Notes: generated by a model not told the origin, from the letters alone. Shown: positions 1-36,040, counted from the stretch's first letter. The stretch is DNA of 64,000 bases from Dastarcus helophoroides (GCA_028583605.1 CM053326.1:18795549-18859548); one strand, 5' to 3'. Program-made: numbers and translations.

Positions 1-2760
1 AAATGTCTAGAAAAAGGACAAAATTGTGGAAACATTTTCTTTGTAAATCTTAACATTTTTTAAACTTGGAATTTGGAATCATTTTCATAAACTTGCACTT
101 TAAGGTCAAAAATTTGGAATTTAAGCTGAAATTCTAGAAAAAATATTGGAAAAAATATGTGAATATTATAAAAAGTTTAAATTTTCAAACAAAAAAAAAT
201 ATTTTAGATATTTGGTGGAGGTTAAAGTTGAAATTTTACCTCTAAAGTGAACATTTCGAGGTCAAAAGGAATGTAGCAATCAAAGTCAAGAAATTGTGTT
301 TTCTCCAAAAAAGTTTATTGAAGTTAACTTTTAAGTTGAAATTTTCAGAAAAAACCATAAGCGCAGCTAGAATAGAGCAGGGTTCATGCAGCAAACCAAA
401 AATGTACATGTATTCAACTAGGGGACTTCTTCCAAACATTTTCTTTTCTCCTTCAAAATTCGTTCTTGCCCTGGAAACACTTTTTTTTTCTTGATTTTTT
501 AATTTTTTTACAATATTTGTTTTTTTATTTTGATATTTCGTAATTTTTCATAAAATTTGCATTCTTTTATCAAACATAATTTCGAATTTTTATTTAAAAG
601 TTCGTCGTTTTTTTCTCAAATTTCACAATTTCTCGAAATTTGACTTTTTCTGAAAATTTCGAGTTTTTTAATGCTGCAAATTTCAGCTTGCTTGTTTTTT
701 AAAATTTTGCCTTTTATTCGAGATCTTGCCGATCTTCTGATAAAAAGTATATATTTTTGAAAATTTAACATTTTTATGAAAAGACAAAAACAACGAAAAA
801 AGTTTCTTTGTAATTTTCAACTCCTTTTTAATCCAAATTTCTAAAAAGTTTAGGTAGTTTGCCAAAATTTTGACTTCTATCACAATATTAGACATTTTCT
901 GATGCCACATTTAGGCAAGATAAGGCGCCTGTCTTCCTTTGACTCGAGCAGTCAAGAAAAAATTAATATTCACCCAAGAAATTTCGTTTGTTTTTTGCTT
1001 TTTTCTACTAACTCTTGATTAAATCTGACTCTATGGGGAATTTTAAATTTTCACTGATTGTGAGATTAAACTCTTTTTCTTCAAATATAGAACTGTTTCG
1101 CAAATTTTCATTCATTTTCTAGTAATTTCGTTTTTTTTTCGCAGTGATTTGAACGTTTTTCAAAGTTTCTACTTTTTTCTTAAAATTTGACTTTTCTGAA
1201 AAATTTTGAATTTTTTGTCCATTTCGAAGTTTTCTCGAAATTTCGCCTGTTTTCCGAATTCCGATACAACATTTAGGCTTATCTGAAAATTTCGATCTTT
1301 TAGAATTTGATTTTTTAGAAATTTTGACTGGTTTCTTAAAGTTTGTCCTTTTCATGAAATTTAGATTTTTATCTCAATATCCGATATTTAACATTTCCAG
1401 AAATTTCGCCATTTTCCTGGCAAATTTGTCTTTTTTCTCAAAATTTTGACTTTTAATTTTCTTACAACAATCGTTTTCTTAAAATTCGCCTTTATCTCAA
1501 AATTTGTCTTTTCCAAATTTCGATTTTATTTCCAAAAGCCTCCTTTTTGGAGTTGTGTTCCAAAAATCGTTTATTCAAATAAAGTAAAAATTCTGAGAGA
1601 AGTATTTTTGAAAGTTGCAATATTTTTTTATCTAAATTCGACTTGTTCTAGAAATTACCACTTTTTTCTCAAAAACTGACCTCTGAAAATTTCCTCTTTT
1701 TTTTGACATTTTCGAAATTTCGACATTTCTTGAATTTCTCCGTAAGGTTTTTTCTCAAAGTTTGGCTCTTTTTTAAAATTTCAACTTTAATCTGGAAATT
1801 CCATCTGCCCAGTTCGTGTAGTTTTTAAGTGAAAATACACATTGCTCAGTCGGAAGGTTTTTTGTAACCATGAATTTTTCAGAATGAATGATGTCCCCCC
1901 TTGAAGGAAATCTTGCCAACGCCTTGGAAGAAACTCCCAAATGTCTAAAAGTAATCTCCAGATTTCGCCCTAAAAACCATCAAAATTTCTAATTAAAAAA
2001 CTGAAGTTTGGAATGTGTAGATTAAATTAATAAAAAATTAGGAATCAAAAAAATGTTCTCTGGAAATTGTAATTTGAATTAAAGTTTTAATTTCTAAACC
2101 GAAGTGAAAATTTTGAAATTTAGAAATGAAATTTCAAAAAATTTCAGTTTCAGTCCAGCATTTTGAGAGTAAACTTGAAATTTTGTGAATTCTTTATAAT
2201 AAAATAAAGCTTGTCCCAAAATTGTGATTTATTTTTATTCGAAATTACGATTTATTTACTCAAAATTTTTTTTTCTACTTTTAAATTTGTATTTCAATCT
2301 CAAAATATGTAAAAAAGTTTTGAAATTTAAAGTTTTCAAGCTTCCATTTCCAATTTACAAAAGTCCAATTTAGGTGAAAACTCGAAATTTAACATGAAAT
2401 ACTCAGAAAAACTTAGAAGTGGAAATATTTCTCAAATTTTTGAATTTAAAAATCTTACCTAAATTTGGAATTTTGATAAAATCTTAAATATTCGACTTCA
2501 AAACTTCGAATTTCGTTAATTTCTTTTCACAGATTCCATTTTCCTTAAAAATCTGGACTTTTTCTAAAACTTGTAACCTTTCTTGCTCGAGTTAAAAATC
2601 GAATTAAAAAAATAAAAATTGCAAGTTTAAATTGGCAACTTTGGGAATAGTTAAACTTTCGAAAAAAAAAACTCGAATAATTTGAACTAAAAATTGGGAG
2701 AAAAAATGCGTATTTTCCCACTCTTCAAGAAAAGTTGTGATTGTCTAACTTCCATGGGAA
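1..2760. repeat. AT-rich TTTCGAC-type low-complexity block
   Basis: Degenerate arrays of words such as AAATTTCGAC, TTTTTTCTCAAAATTT and their complements, with no convincing coding frame. An exception is a less repetitive stretch near 1800-1960, which I could not assign. T-rich strand bias dominates to about 1800, then A-rich words increase. Confidence 0.7.
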
Positions 2761-2819
2761 ACACGCCATTGATTTACGCTGAAAATATCTCTTGGTGAAT
2801 TTCCTTTTTCCATTCGATA

Positions 2820-3066
2820 TGTGTGAGTGAAGCCCCCTGTCAATGTACCGTTGCGCATAATTTTATGGTGTCCGGTCAAGGGAGAACTTTGGCACGTTTC
2901 ATATAAAAACTATGTACGCCTTCGGGCAATAGAGAGTCCAGTCAACAGAGGTACACTTATATGAAACTTTGGCTTTATACAATTCCCAACTATAAAAAAC
3001 TGCCCGCTTAATAGAAATGTCCGTCCAATGGAGCTGTTCACTATGAGATTTCACCGTATTATGGAA
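2820..3066. repeat. Pogo/Tigger-like terminal module, copy 1
   Basis: It shares about 230 bp with 6425-6660: GTCAAGGGAGAACTTTGGCA, GTCAACAGAGGT, CTTAATAGA, TGTCCGT and a final TTTCACCGTAT. The periodic phrase 'gtccg-tcaacagaggt ... cttaatagaggtgtccg' is characteristic of pogo/Tigger terminal regions. Homology continues leftward into AT-rich sequence (2580-2820 against 6260-6420). No transposase was found between the copies. The non-LTR element starts just downstream. Confidence 0.55.
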
Positions 3067-3111
3067 AAAGAGCAAGTAAAAATGTCCAGTTTGAAATGGA
3101 AAATGGAAAAA

Positions 3112-4290
3112 CATGGTGAAGCTAGGATTGTGGCATTGGATATCTCAAAGGCTTTCGACAGAGTCTGGCACCGATCTCTTCTCGCCAAATTACCATCTTA
3201 TGGTCTTCCTCCTGGACTCTGTCATTTGATATCCAATTTTCTCGCTGACAGATCTCTTCAGATCGTTGTCGATGGTATCTCATCCTAGACATTTGCGATT
3301 AACGCAGGGGTCCCTCAGGGGTCTGTTCTGTCTCCTACTCTATTTCTGTTGCACATAAACGATCTCTTAGCTTCAACTTCCCATCCTACATACAGCTTCG
3401 CAGATGATAGTAACCTTTGTCATCTTTTTTCTCCGACAAACCATTATATATCACTGCTTCAGATCGACTGAAGGAACAGCAGATACAGACGATTAATCGG
3501 GATCTCGAGATTATTCTGGAATGGGGTAAGAACAATTTGGTCGACTTCAACGTTTCAAAAACTCAGGCCGCGGTTTTCTCTGAGAAAACATCAAGGGATT
3601 ATGCAATAAACATACTAATGGACGGTAAAATCCTTCCGATGGGATCTAATCTATCTATCCTAGGAGTGAATGCGAGCACTAACTTCTGTTGGGACGATTA
3701 TGTGCGCGCCATTGCCAAATCCGCCTCTCAGAAGCTTGGCTTTCTTTTTAGAGCTAAAAAGTACTTCACATCTCATCGGCTATTAACACTATACAAAGCT
3801 CAAGTTAGGCCAGCACTAGAATACTGTTCTCATGTTTGGAGTTCAGCCCCAAAACACACTTTAGCTCTCTTGAATTCAATTCAAAGAAAGGCGATTCGCC
3901 TAATTGATGACGAGAGTCTGACCGATTCTCTCGAAACACTAGAGCGCAGTCGTATGGTTGGTGACTTGTCTCTTTTCTACAAGTGCTATCATGGAAGATG
4001 CTCGCAGGAACTAATAGGATTAATCCCCCCAAGGGCAAGATTCTCGAGGCGTACTAGACAGACGCAGATAGCAAATTCCTGTGCGGCCCAACTTGACACA
4101 GTGAGGACTTCTGTCTACGTCCAAGTTATGGAACTTGTTACCGAAAGGAATTTTCCCCAAAAATTACAACCTATCCTTGTTTAAGAAGGCAGTTCATTGC
4201 CATCTATCCTTGTTTCCGCATCCTACTCGCAGTGCTTTGAAAGCATAATGAGGTTACCCTTTGCGAGTGAATTAAACTTAAAAAAAAAAG
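3112..4290 (+). mobile_element. Degenerate non-LTR retrotransposon (Jockey/CR1-like reverse transcriptase)
   Basis: Reading through breaks, this encodes the palm of a non-LTR reverse transcriptase. Motif A is ALDISKAFDRVWH (3133-3171), motif B is GVPQGSVLSPTLF (from 3307), and motif C is FADD (3397-3408). The C-terminal region follows (3417-4184), with LTLYKAQVRPALEYCSHVW and HTLALLNSIQRKAIRLIDD. An in-frame TAG at 3286-3288 and a frameshift in the T-run near 3425-3430 break the frame, and the endonuclease half is missing. The 3' end is an A-run (about 4280-4289). The exact 5' edge is uncertain; it appears to have inserted into the pogo-like module ending near 3060. Confidence 0.85.
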
Positions 4291-5620
4291 AATTTTCGAC
4301 CTATTTTAAAATATCTTGAGTTTAGCCTCGAAAACTTATTTGAGTTCAAATTTTTCAATAATAGTCAAGGTTACGATAAATTTCCTAGCTGCATTTAAAA
4401 TGGTGGTTGAACACACGACATTTTAGGAGGAAACGATAAAGTTGTGTTTGAAGTCAATTTTTTCCCAGAAGTTTGAAGTTCAAAGTGGAAATTTTAAGCA
4501 TTTGAGCTTTTGATTTAATTATCGCTTTGGTTACTTTCTTTAATGTACTTCGATTGCTAAACAAATTCATTTCTATTAATAATAATAATAAGTATTAATG
4601 GTTGTCGCCACTGTCGACTGGATATTTGGAATCATCAAAATGACGAATAATCTCAAGAGTGTAGATTCTGTAGATGGTACTTCAGCTATTTCATGTAATA
4701 TTCAGATTCGTTGTCACGACACGTTGCTAGAGTGCAGGAATAAATGCGAAGCGTTTTACTAAAATAACTAAGGCTTTCAGTTTTCAGTGTCAAATGTAAT
4801 AATGCTGAATGCAAAGTACGTCACCTGCGCTCGCAGGACCAGGTGTAATGGGTAAAAACAACAACTGTCATCATAAATTATTTGTGATTGATGGCGAAGG
4901 GTTGCATCGACTGTTGGGTTTATATGCGATCTAATAAAGCTTGTGCTATAAGTGTAACCCTCGCAAATGGCTTACAATAATCACTTTGGCGAAAACGAGA
5001 TATTTCAATTAATGGCCTCCGAGCTGTTCTAAATTATGGCGCGTCTCAAAATAGAAGTTATAATTTACTGAAAGGCACGATCATTTTAGTATTTTGATTT
5101 GAGTATATACAAAAAAAGCTGCATCATGCAACAATATTTAGGCCATTAAGAGACCGAACCACACACTAATCATTGGAATTTATGAGACCACAATTTCACT
5201 GTGATTTGTAATGAGTATAAATAAAACTTGATTATTAATTGCGGTTTGTTAATTCGAACATTTGCATTATTGATTTTGTTTAATGGGTCATCATTATTAT
5301 AAAAATGCACGCAGAGTAATTGTTTGGATCTACCACATTGTTACACCTTTTAACCAAAGCCTACACACAAAATTGAGCTACCTGAAGTATTATTTAATAC
5401 AACTATAATCATATGTAAGTAGGTTAGAAATTTCATAACTTAATCTACTTGAAATTCATTCTTGTATTCTTGTCAACAAAATAACAAATTTACTTTTATT
5501 ACAATAAAATACAGCCTATGATACACAGTTGCTCGGAACAAATAAAGCACACGCGACTTAGTAAGATAGTTGTATGCTATATTATTATTTAAGAACAACA
5601 CGAAGAAAGGAAGGACAATT
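4291..5620. other. Intergenic sequence without recognised genes
   Basis: AT-rich unique-looking DNA. An (ATA)n microsatellite of about five units lies near 4578-4592. No splice-consistent coding frame or RNA gene was seen. Confidence 0.5.
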
Positions 5621-6360
5621 ATATTGAAGTTTAAAAAAATTTAGATATTTGATGTTTTAGGTTGAAAACCTCCGAAGTGAACACTAAAATATATTCTCTG
5701 GAAATTTCGATTTTAATTAAAGCATAAATTTTTAAACTGAAGCGAAAATTTTGAAATATAAAATTGAACTTTTGAAATTTTTCTCGAAATTGGAGTTTAA
5801 GGACAAACTCGAAATATTGGAAATTTTTTAAAATAAATAAAACTTCTCTCAAAATACGACATTTTCATTCGAAATTAGCATTTATTTATTTATTCAAAAT
5901 TTCATATTTTTACTTTAAATTTCGATTTCAAGCTAACATTTATAAAAAAGTTTTAATTTTGAGTTTAAAAATTTCAAGCCTAAACTTTAAAAATAAAAAT
6001 TGAAACTTCGAAAGAAACTCGAAATTTTTAAAAAAGAAATTCGAGTTTTAACACCAACAGTTGAAAAAACCTTGGAAATGGAAATATTTATAAGCTTCAA
6101 AATTTTGTTTAAATACGAAATTTTTATAACATCTTAATGTTTGATCTCAAAATTTTTACGAAAAGTCTAAAATTTCGCGTGAAAGTGAAGATTTTGTTAA
6201 TTTTTAAATAACATATTTTTTTTGTAGTTTTTATTTTGTTTAAAAATTTAAACTTTTTTAAAATTGTAACTTTTCGAGTTAAAATTCGAATTAAAAAAAT
6301 AAAAATGTCATAATGGAAACTTTGAGAAAATAGTTGAAATTCCGAAAAAAAACTCGACTG
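5621..6360. repeat. AT-rich TTTCGAC-type low-complexity block
   Basis: Same word family as the block at 1-2760. It leads directly into the second pogo-like module, as the first block does before copy 1. Confidence 0.65.
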
Positions 6361-6424
6361 CTTTTCCATTCTTCAAGTAAAGCTTCCATGAAGAGCTGGT
6401 CTACGTTGAAGATATTCCTTGGCG

Positions 6425-6660
6425 AATTTAATTTTCGTTGCGTATTATTTTGTTGGTGTTTGGTTAAGGGAGAACTTTGGCATGTTTTGTATAGAAATAA
6501 GTGCCACGTCCGCCCGACAGAGTCCGGTCAACAGAGGTTCACTTATATGGAATATTCTATTATGCAATTCCAGACTATGAACAACTGTCCACTTAATAGA
6601 GGTGTCCGTTCATTGGAAGTATCCACTATGGGATATTTCACTGTATATCAAGTCATAGAA
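6425..6660. repeat. Pogo/Tigger-like terminal module, copy 2
   Basis: Second copy of the module at 2820-3066, same orientation, 3.6 kb away, ending GGGATATTTCACTGTAT. The divergence suggests old, separate insertions and not a recent segmental duplication. It lies just downstream of the TMEM41B 3' end. Confidence 0.55.
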
Positions 6661-6762
6661 TCTATATGTGAGTGTATCAGCTGAATTCGGGGATTCACAA
6701 AAGATTAATGAATAAAGTCCAAATTCCCATATTAACGGTTTATTGAGTGTATTCAATAAAAA

Positions 6763-6768
6763 TTTATT
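6763..6768 (-). terminator. Poly(A) signal of TMEM41B
   Basis: TTTATT on the plus strand reads AATAAA on the minus strand about 45 nt past the stop codon. A second one lies at 6739-6744. Confidence 0.55.
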
Positions 6769-6812
6769 TACAAGTAATCCATTCAAACAATCACAGCAAA
6801 CATAAAAACACC

Positions 6813-9413
6813 TTAATCCAATTTTTCTTTGAGTTTGTTCTTGATAATAATCGGAATCAGCGACACTAAGCTAAATACTGTCAACAAAATAATCGAATTG
6901 GCATTAAATGCACTTTCAGAGGCGGTCATCTTCTGAAGCGTCTGCCCACCCTGTATGGCGATAAACGACGGAGGCGCCACCCCAATAAACGTCCCCAGTG
7001 CGAAAGGCACCAACGGCACTCCTATCACAGGCGCTGTTAGATTTATAAACCAATTGGGCAAAAACGGCGTCACTCTCAAAAATATCACATAATGCAGCAA
7101 ATTATCACGATGCTTATCCACTTTGACCGCCCATTCTTGGGCCCTTTTGGGGAAATACTTCAAGACCAGCTTTCTCCCTAAGATTTGAGACAGCAGGAAA
7201 CATAGGGACGCCCCTAGAGCGGAGCAAGTACAGACTAGGATTAGCGCTTGGGTAAACGGAAAGAGAAACCCTGAGAGGATCGACAGGAACAACGATCCAG
7301 GAATGGCGAAAGTTTGAAGGCTGGATATTATTAAGGAAAACGATCTTAGATAAAACTTTAGTTTGTTGTTTAATAAATGAACTTTCGAAATTTCAACATT
7401 TTTACTCAAAATTTTGACATTTTTACTGAAATTCTAACCTTTTTACTCAAATTTCGACTGTTTCTCACTTATAATTGATGTTTTTAATATCTGTTGTTGT
7501 TTTAATCGTTAATAAAGTTTAAGAGTTATGAATGTTTCTCTCCTTCTGAAAGGAACTTTCCCGGAAGGCAATTCATCGCCATCTTTCTTTATTTCCGCAT
7601 TCTACTCGCAATACTTTAAAGGTATAATAGGACTACCCTTTCCAAGTGGATTATACTTAAAAAAGAAACATTAAGACTTTTCTATCTTAAAGCACTGAAG
7701 CTTTTACTTATTGTGTCACTTTTGACTTTTAATAATTTTTATAAAAAAACCAAAACAATTTCGAACTGTCAAATTTAAACATTTCGACATTAATGTCAGT
7801 AGTTTGAGAAAAAAGTTCAAATTCTGAGAGAACCCAAAATTTGTAAAAATAAATATTTTAAACATAAAATTTGAGAAAAGTCGAATTTTGAGAAAAACTT
7901 TTGAATTCATAATTTTTGTTTACAAATGTTCGAGATTAAAAATGTTAAGTTTAAACTTAGGTATGATAACGAAGGCTTCCACGGCCAGAGTCAGTACAGG
8001 ATATACTTCTTCCGGGATTGGACCGTGTCAAAGAACTACTAAAAGTGTTCGACGTTTTGCCCACCATCGCCCACCTCTTTGATAATATTTCAATTATATC
8101 CAATATTTCCAATTACTATAATAGGAAGATACGCGAGGCCATTGAAATCCAAAAATTCCCCAAAAACATCAACAGAGATGACAGTTACATGCTTTCCTCC
8201 ATCTGGAAGCCAACCATCGGAAATCTTCGGAAGTGATCACGCAGACGGCATGGTATATAAACTTTCCCTTTTTCTCTTTCCTGTCAGAAGAGTTTCGCCT
8301 CTGGTATGGTGGACATACTGAGTTACCGTGCTCTTCTGTCTAAACTTTTTTATCCTTTGTACCAATTTTCAATTCAGAAGAGTTTCACCTCTGGTATGGT
8401 GGACATACTGAGTTACCGTGCTCTGATGTTTTGAAATTGGCCTTTTCATTCTTTCATTTTTGCATATTTCCTCATATTCCTCTTTTCATTTACTTTTCTT
8501 TTCTTTGTTCCTAAAGAAGCTCCCTACGATGGTGGGCGAAACGTCGAACACTTTTAGTAGTTCTTTGACACGGTCCAATCTCGGAAGAAGTATATCCTTT
8601 AAACTTAGGATTTTGATCAAATTTAGAGTATTCAACACCTTGTTCAGAAATTCAAGATTTAGAAAAGTTAAAATTTAGAGATGAAAGTCAAGATGTTGAG
8701 AAAGTTCCTTTTTAATAATTTACTTCAGTTTTAATCTCAAACCTGAATTTTTTTAATATTTGACATTTTTTCAGACAATCAAAACTTTGAAGGTCGAAAT
8801 TATGAGTTTAATGTAAAAATTTCTGATTCCAAAACCCATTTCAAACTTTTGAATTCTAAATTTTCAAAAATATAAAAGGATACAACACATAAGTGACAAA
8901 AACGCCAGCTAGAACCTCATAGTAATTATCCCCTTTGTATCTATCCAAAACGATCCCCAGCTGCTTCGCATCTTCTATATTTCGAGGCAATTTAACATAT
9001 TTTCTTTCATCCCTAAAACGCCAAAATTCATCAACAATCCAACAACTTTTCGGGTACTTACTCAGTTATATTTGGAAAATGGCTATAAACTGTATACAAT
9101 ACTAATAAAGATAGTCCAAATATGACACCCACAGACAAAAGCGCCGTTTTCGTAGAAAATTGGTCATCTTTATGTGCTAAAAATTTTATCCTATTTACTC
9201 ACTTCGTTTGAAATAAGGTTAAGTCATACGTTCGTAAAAGGATTCTTCAGAACTACAGGAGGAGGTAGGTGGCTTTTTAAAGGGTTTCCTATAACTAGGC
9301 CTGCCCTTTAATTCAAATTCGGATTCGAAAGGGAAATTGTACAAATCTGAGGATGATGAGATAGCGGAACATTGGACACCATAATCACCTTCTAATTTCT
9401 GATGAGCTGGCAT
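6813..9413 (-). CDS. TMEM41B: TMEM41B/stasimon orthologue (VTT-domain ER lipid scramblase), 4 exons
   Basis: Joined exons on the minus strand are 9413-9230, 9176-9062, 9012-8884 and 7320-6813, giving 936 nt or about 311 aa (human TMEM41B is about 291). Phases agree across every junction. The polar N-terminus in exon 1 leads into STKTALL and a first membrane segment in exon 2. Exon 3 has the family-like stretch LPRNIEDAKQLG. Exon 4 runs from FLQTFAIPGS through the VTT core, including RVTPFLPNWFIN and GVAPPSF, to a lysine-rich end KNKLKEKLD. Known for the family: a multi-pass ER protein that scrambles phospholipids and is needed for autophagosome and lipoprotein formation; the fly orthologue is stasimon. 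The exon 1 donor (AAC|GTATGA) is weak, and a stronger GTGAGT lies 27 nt downstream but only after an in-frame stop, so the 3' edge of exon 1 is the least certain point. The last intron (7321-8883) holds a Penelope fragment and a non-LTR tail. Confidence 0.93.
7520..7668 (+). mobile_element. 5'-truncated tail of the Jockey/CR1-like non-LTR element
   Basis: About 150 bp matches the 3' end of the copy ending near 4290. Both share AAGGCAATTCATCGCC / AAGGCAGTTCATTGCC, TTTCCGCATYCTACTCGCA, and a final A-rich run after TTAWACTTAAAAA. This is the usual product of incomplete target-primed reverse transcription. It lies in the TMEM41B intron. Confidence 0.7.
7962..8597 (+). mobile_element. Truncated Penelope-like element with inverted pseudo-LTR flanks
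   Basis: A perfect 12-bp direct repeat TTTAAACTTAGG (7950-7961 and 8598-8609) flanks this segment, as expected for a target duplication. The outer ends form a long inverted repeat beginning AGGATATACTTCTTCC (about 7998-8080 against 8520-8598). The centre encodes the typical Penelope C-terminal tail (8114-8236), with NYYNRKIREAIEIQK and NRDDSYMLSSIWKP, ending in a stop. A 50-bp unit is repeated at 8284-8333 and 8374-8423. The inverted flank contains GCGAAACGTCG, like the GAAAC part of hammerhead cores known from Penelope pseudo-LTRs. The insertion sits in the last intron of TMEM41B. The reverse transcriptase catalytic region is absent, so the copy cannot move by itself. Confidence 0.78.
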
Positions 9414-11260
9414 AATTCCCTTAGCGTTACAATTAATTAAGTTGCTCGATAATACTTTTATGACATTTTATGATTTGGTAGTTAAATTTTAATTGCGGTA
9501 AGACCGATTTTGTGTTTAAAGTGGCATGATGTTGACGTCTTGATCTGTGTCTCTGACAGATTACAAATGAATGACACTTGCTCGAACAGTTGAGAAATGG
9601 GCGCGTTCTGTATTTCCCGTTGCAGAAATGACGCGAGTCGTTGGCTGATAAATCAGCGCCCGAGTATTAAATTTTATTAAAATAACAATGAAAAGATAAT
9701 GGCCTCGTACTTTAACAAAGTCACGTAGCCCGTCCCTAATAATATGTTATAGTATTCCAAGTCATATAGACAGTTTTAAATCTATGATCTGAAAAGTTTA
9801 AACTGACCATTAAATTGTCAAAAAGCAACTGGATTTAAAGGTGTATTCACAGAAAAAATAAGTGATTAATAAGTTGCCTACATGTTGGATGTTGTTTAGT
9901 GGAACAATATATATGTTTTGTGAGTGGAACAATACTGAATGTAACAATAATACACAGTAAATGTAACAAATAAATATCCTCAAGGTTTCAATTACATTTT
10001 AGATTATCCTTGTCAAAGTCGCTTTACAGTATCGTCAAAACAGATCAGAAGATCTCAGGGACGGATTCAGAAATTTTTCCAGCGTGGGGGCACAAAGACC
10101 AGACGGACAAAGAATACTCTCATAAGCTGTGTAGGTTACTTGGTTTTTAAATGGTTAATGTAGGTGATCTTGAAGAACTTATTTAATTGAACCATCTTGG
10201 AATTTTCATATTTATTTGTGATATATTTAGGTAAAATGTGGTTTATGAATCAGGAATATTGAACAATTGTACCAAGTAAGAGTCAAAAGTTTCATATTTT
10301 TACAGTTTACAAGATATGAAAAATTGAGATTCTAACTGATACCGAATCCGCGTAAATTTGGTAAAAATAAAAATTAAAAAAAATCGAAATAGTATGTTAG
10401 TCTGGAAGTCTATAGCACTGCTGTTCACGGTCGGTTCAAAAATCACTAGGCAAAACTGTCGGGAAAGGCTAGGCCTTTTGTTTCTGACACAGGACTGCCT
10501 CTGGTTTGTCCACCGAGGCCTTTTATTGGGAAGCGATTGTCATTAAGATTCAATTTACCACCCCAACGAATTCTAGAAGGAATACAATTATCGGCTTTTG
10601 TCTATCTCAATTGCGGTTCCATTAAAATGAAAGGCAATTAGGACAGTTGATGGTAAACGTCTACTAAACATCCGGGCTGCAATGGACCCAGGGACAAAAG
10701 CTTTGAGTAAATATCCCAGGTTCGACATTACTCACTCTTTGTCCATCCTAATTGCATTTTTCATGATAAGGATAAGCACTTAAGACGACAAACATCCTGT
10801 TATTCATTGGGGTGTAATTATCTTATCACTTTAGTGAATAGTTCAATTTCTGCCTAGCGATTTTTTTTTCTACCGTTAAGCGTCGTTAAAAAGATGAATA
10901 TACGGTATAATTACCATAGATGAAAATTCGATTGTGCGAATTATAGGTTTAACTGATGTCTTTGGATTAGTTATGACTCACTCAGTCCAAATTTGCCATA
11001 TCCTGTGGCAATAACAATTGTCGTAAGAGCAATGATTTATGAAAATTGAGCGACTGAACATTTTTATAATTGTTTATTTAATTTAAACTTTGTGACATCA
11101 AAATGCAACCATTGCGCCAAATTTTATCGAAGATTTAAATTCTACATATCAAAATCTATAAAGTAGGGCACTTTTAAACAAAATTTGATGACTTTCCAAT
11201 TTTTGACTTTTTGAAATTTTTTGTCCAACCGTATTGCATAGACCGTATTGTATGTGAAGA
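9414..11260. other. Intergenic region between TMEM41B and Ptp10D
   Basis: It should hold the TMEM41B promoter (minus strand, just above 9413), but no clear core elements were found. A CAGGGACGGATTCAG motif at about 10056 resembles a hAT end but has no partner. The remainder is AT-rich and non-coding as far as I can read. Confidence 0.45.
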
Positions 11261-11265
11261 TTTAC

Positions 11266-11740
11266 CGTGTATAATAAGTTGCCTATAAAGAATTACACAT
11301 AATAACTACTGCATAAATAACATGCTGTTGTCACTGTGGAAATAGCAAAATATTCAAATATGGATACATCTACCTATACGCACATGTGAAATAAATTATT
11401 AAATATAATATTATTGATTTTGCAATCATCAATCAATTCAATACGTCGAGGTAGAACATTAAAACGCTGAAGTGTATAATAAGTTGCCTACAAACAATTA
11501 CACCTAGCAACACCTGATGCGTTAGTGAGATGCAATTGCCACTACTGAAATAGCAAAACATTCAAATATGCACATATGTAGCTCTACATATCTGCATGGA
11601 TGTATTAAAAAAAGTATAAAGATATTTTACAATCAATGAATTCAGTACTTAGTAGTGCAACATTAAAACACATTACGTGTATAATAAGTTGCCTAGAAAC
11701 AACTACACGTAACACCTGTTGCATTAATGAGATAGCCCGC
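11266..11740 (+). repeat. About 205-bp degenerate tandem repeat, 2.3 copies
   Basis: Three occurrences of GTGTATAATAAGTTGCCTA start at about 11268, 11472 and 11677. Each is followed by related AATTACAC words. The first two copies also share GAAATAGCAAAA.ATTCAAATATG, and the third is cut short by the GC-richer block. Copies are diverged. Confidence 0.72.
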
Positions 11741-11940
11741 CACCTCTTCCCAATAATTCGAACTGTGTTACACCGTCTTTCGCTCGATTACCACGATCCA
11801 CTCGACCCAAGAGACTCGACCAGATTCGAGTTTGCCGTCTTACCTGTTGGCTTACCAACTTACCATGAGCTTTCGAGTCCCATGTCTACGTCCGCAATAA
11901 CTTCACTGTGATGATGGCGTTGAATGGTTACGTGCGGTGC
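11740..11940. other. GC-richer, CpG-containing block upstream of the Ptp10D first exon
   Basis: About 200 bp with several CpG and TCGA words stands out from the AT-rich surroundings. It could be a promoter-proximal or untranslated segment of Ptp10D, whose first coding exon is 185 bp downstream. No open frame here has splice support. Confidence 0.35.
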
Positions 11941-12025
11941 GATATCATTTCGTGATAATAAAATGGGTCGTATTTAGTGTCTTGTTCATTTAAAAAAAAT
12001 CGCATTATGTGCCGTATTTTTGTTC

Positions 12026-12063
12026 GTTTAAAACTCGCCCGATTCTGCTGATTTATCAGTTAA
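12026..12063 (+). promoter_or_regulatory. Putative core promoter of Ptp10D
   Basis: TTTAAAA at about 12027 lies about 30 nt before TATCAGTT (12055-12062), which contains the arthropod initiator TCAGT with A+1 at 12058. The start codon of the signal-peptide exon follows 67 nt later. No DPE is obvious. This is inference from spacing only. Confidence 0.4.
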
Positions 12064-12124
12064 GTTTGTGTACCTGTTTCATCTTATTTATGTTTGTGTG
12101 TCTGTGCTTGGCTTTCCCTATATT

Positions 12125-35744
<23,620 letters not shown>

Positions 35745-36040
35745 TGTGATATGACAAAAGATGAAAATGTGGGAATACATTATTTGATGGAAGAAGTTTC
35801 ATATTTTTGTAATAGGACTTATTTATTGTCATTTTGTCTTCACAACTTGTAAATTACATTCATAATCATTATTACGATTTAAGTATTGTAGGTTAGAGAT
35901 ACAAAATGGTACATTTTAACTTTGTTAATATATTGTGAATTCTCGTATTTCGAATTGTATGCCTTGATGAATTTGAATTGTAAATATTTTTCTCAATGGA
36001 TTTCTACTTAAGAAATTATCCTGTGATATCGGTTTTTATG

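Noticed and set aside
10056..10072. CAGGGACGGATTCAG, resembling a hAT terminus
   Set aside because: No partner end or target duplication seen nearby.
11636..11911. 91-codon frame across the GC-richer block
   Set aside because: Half of it lies in the 205-bp repeat, and there is no splice or domain support.
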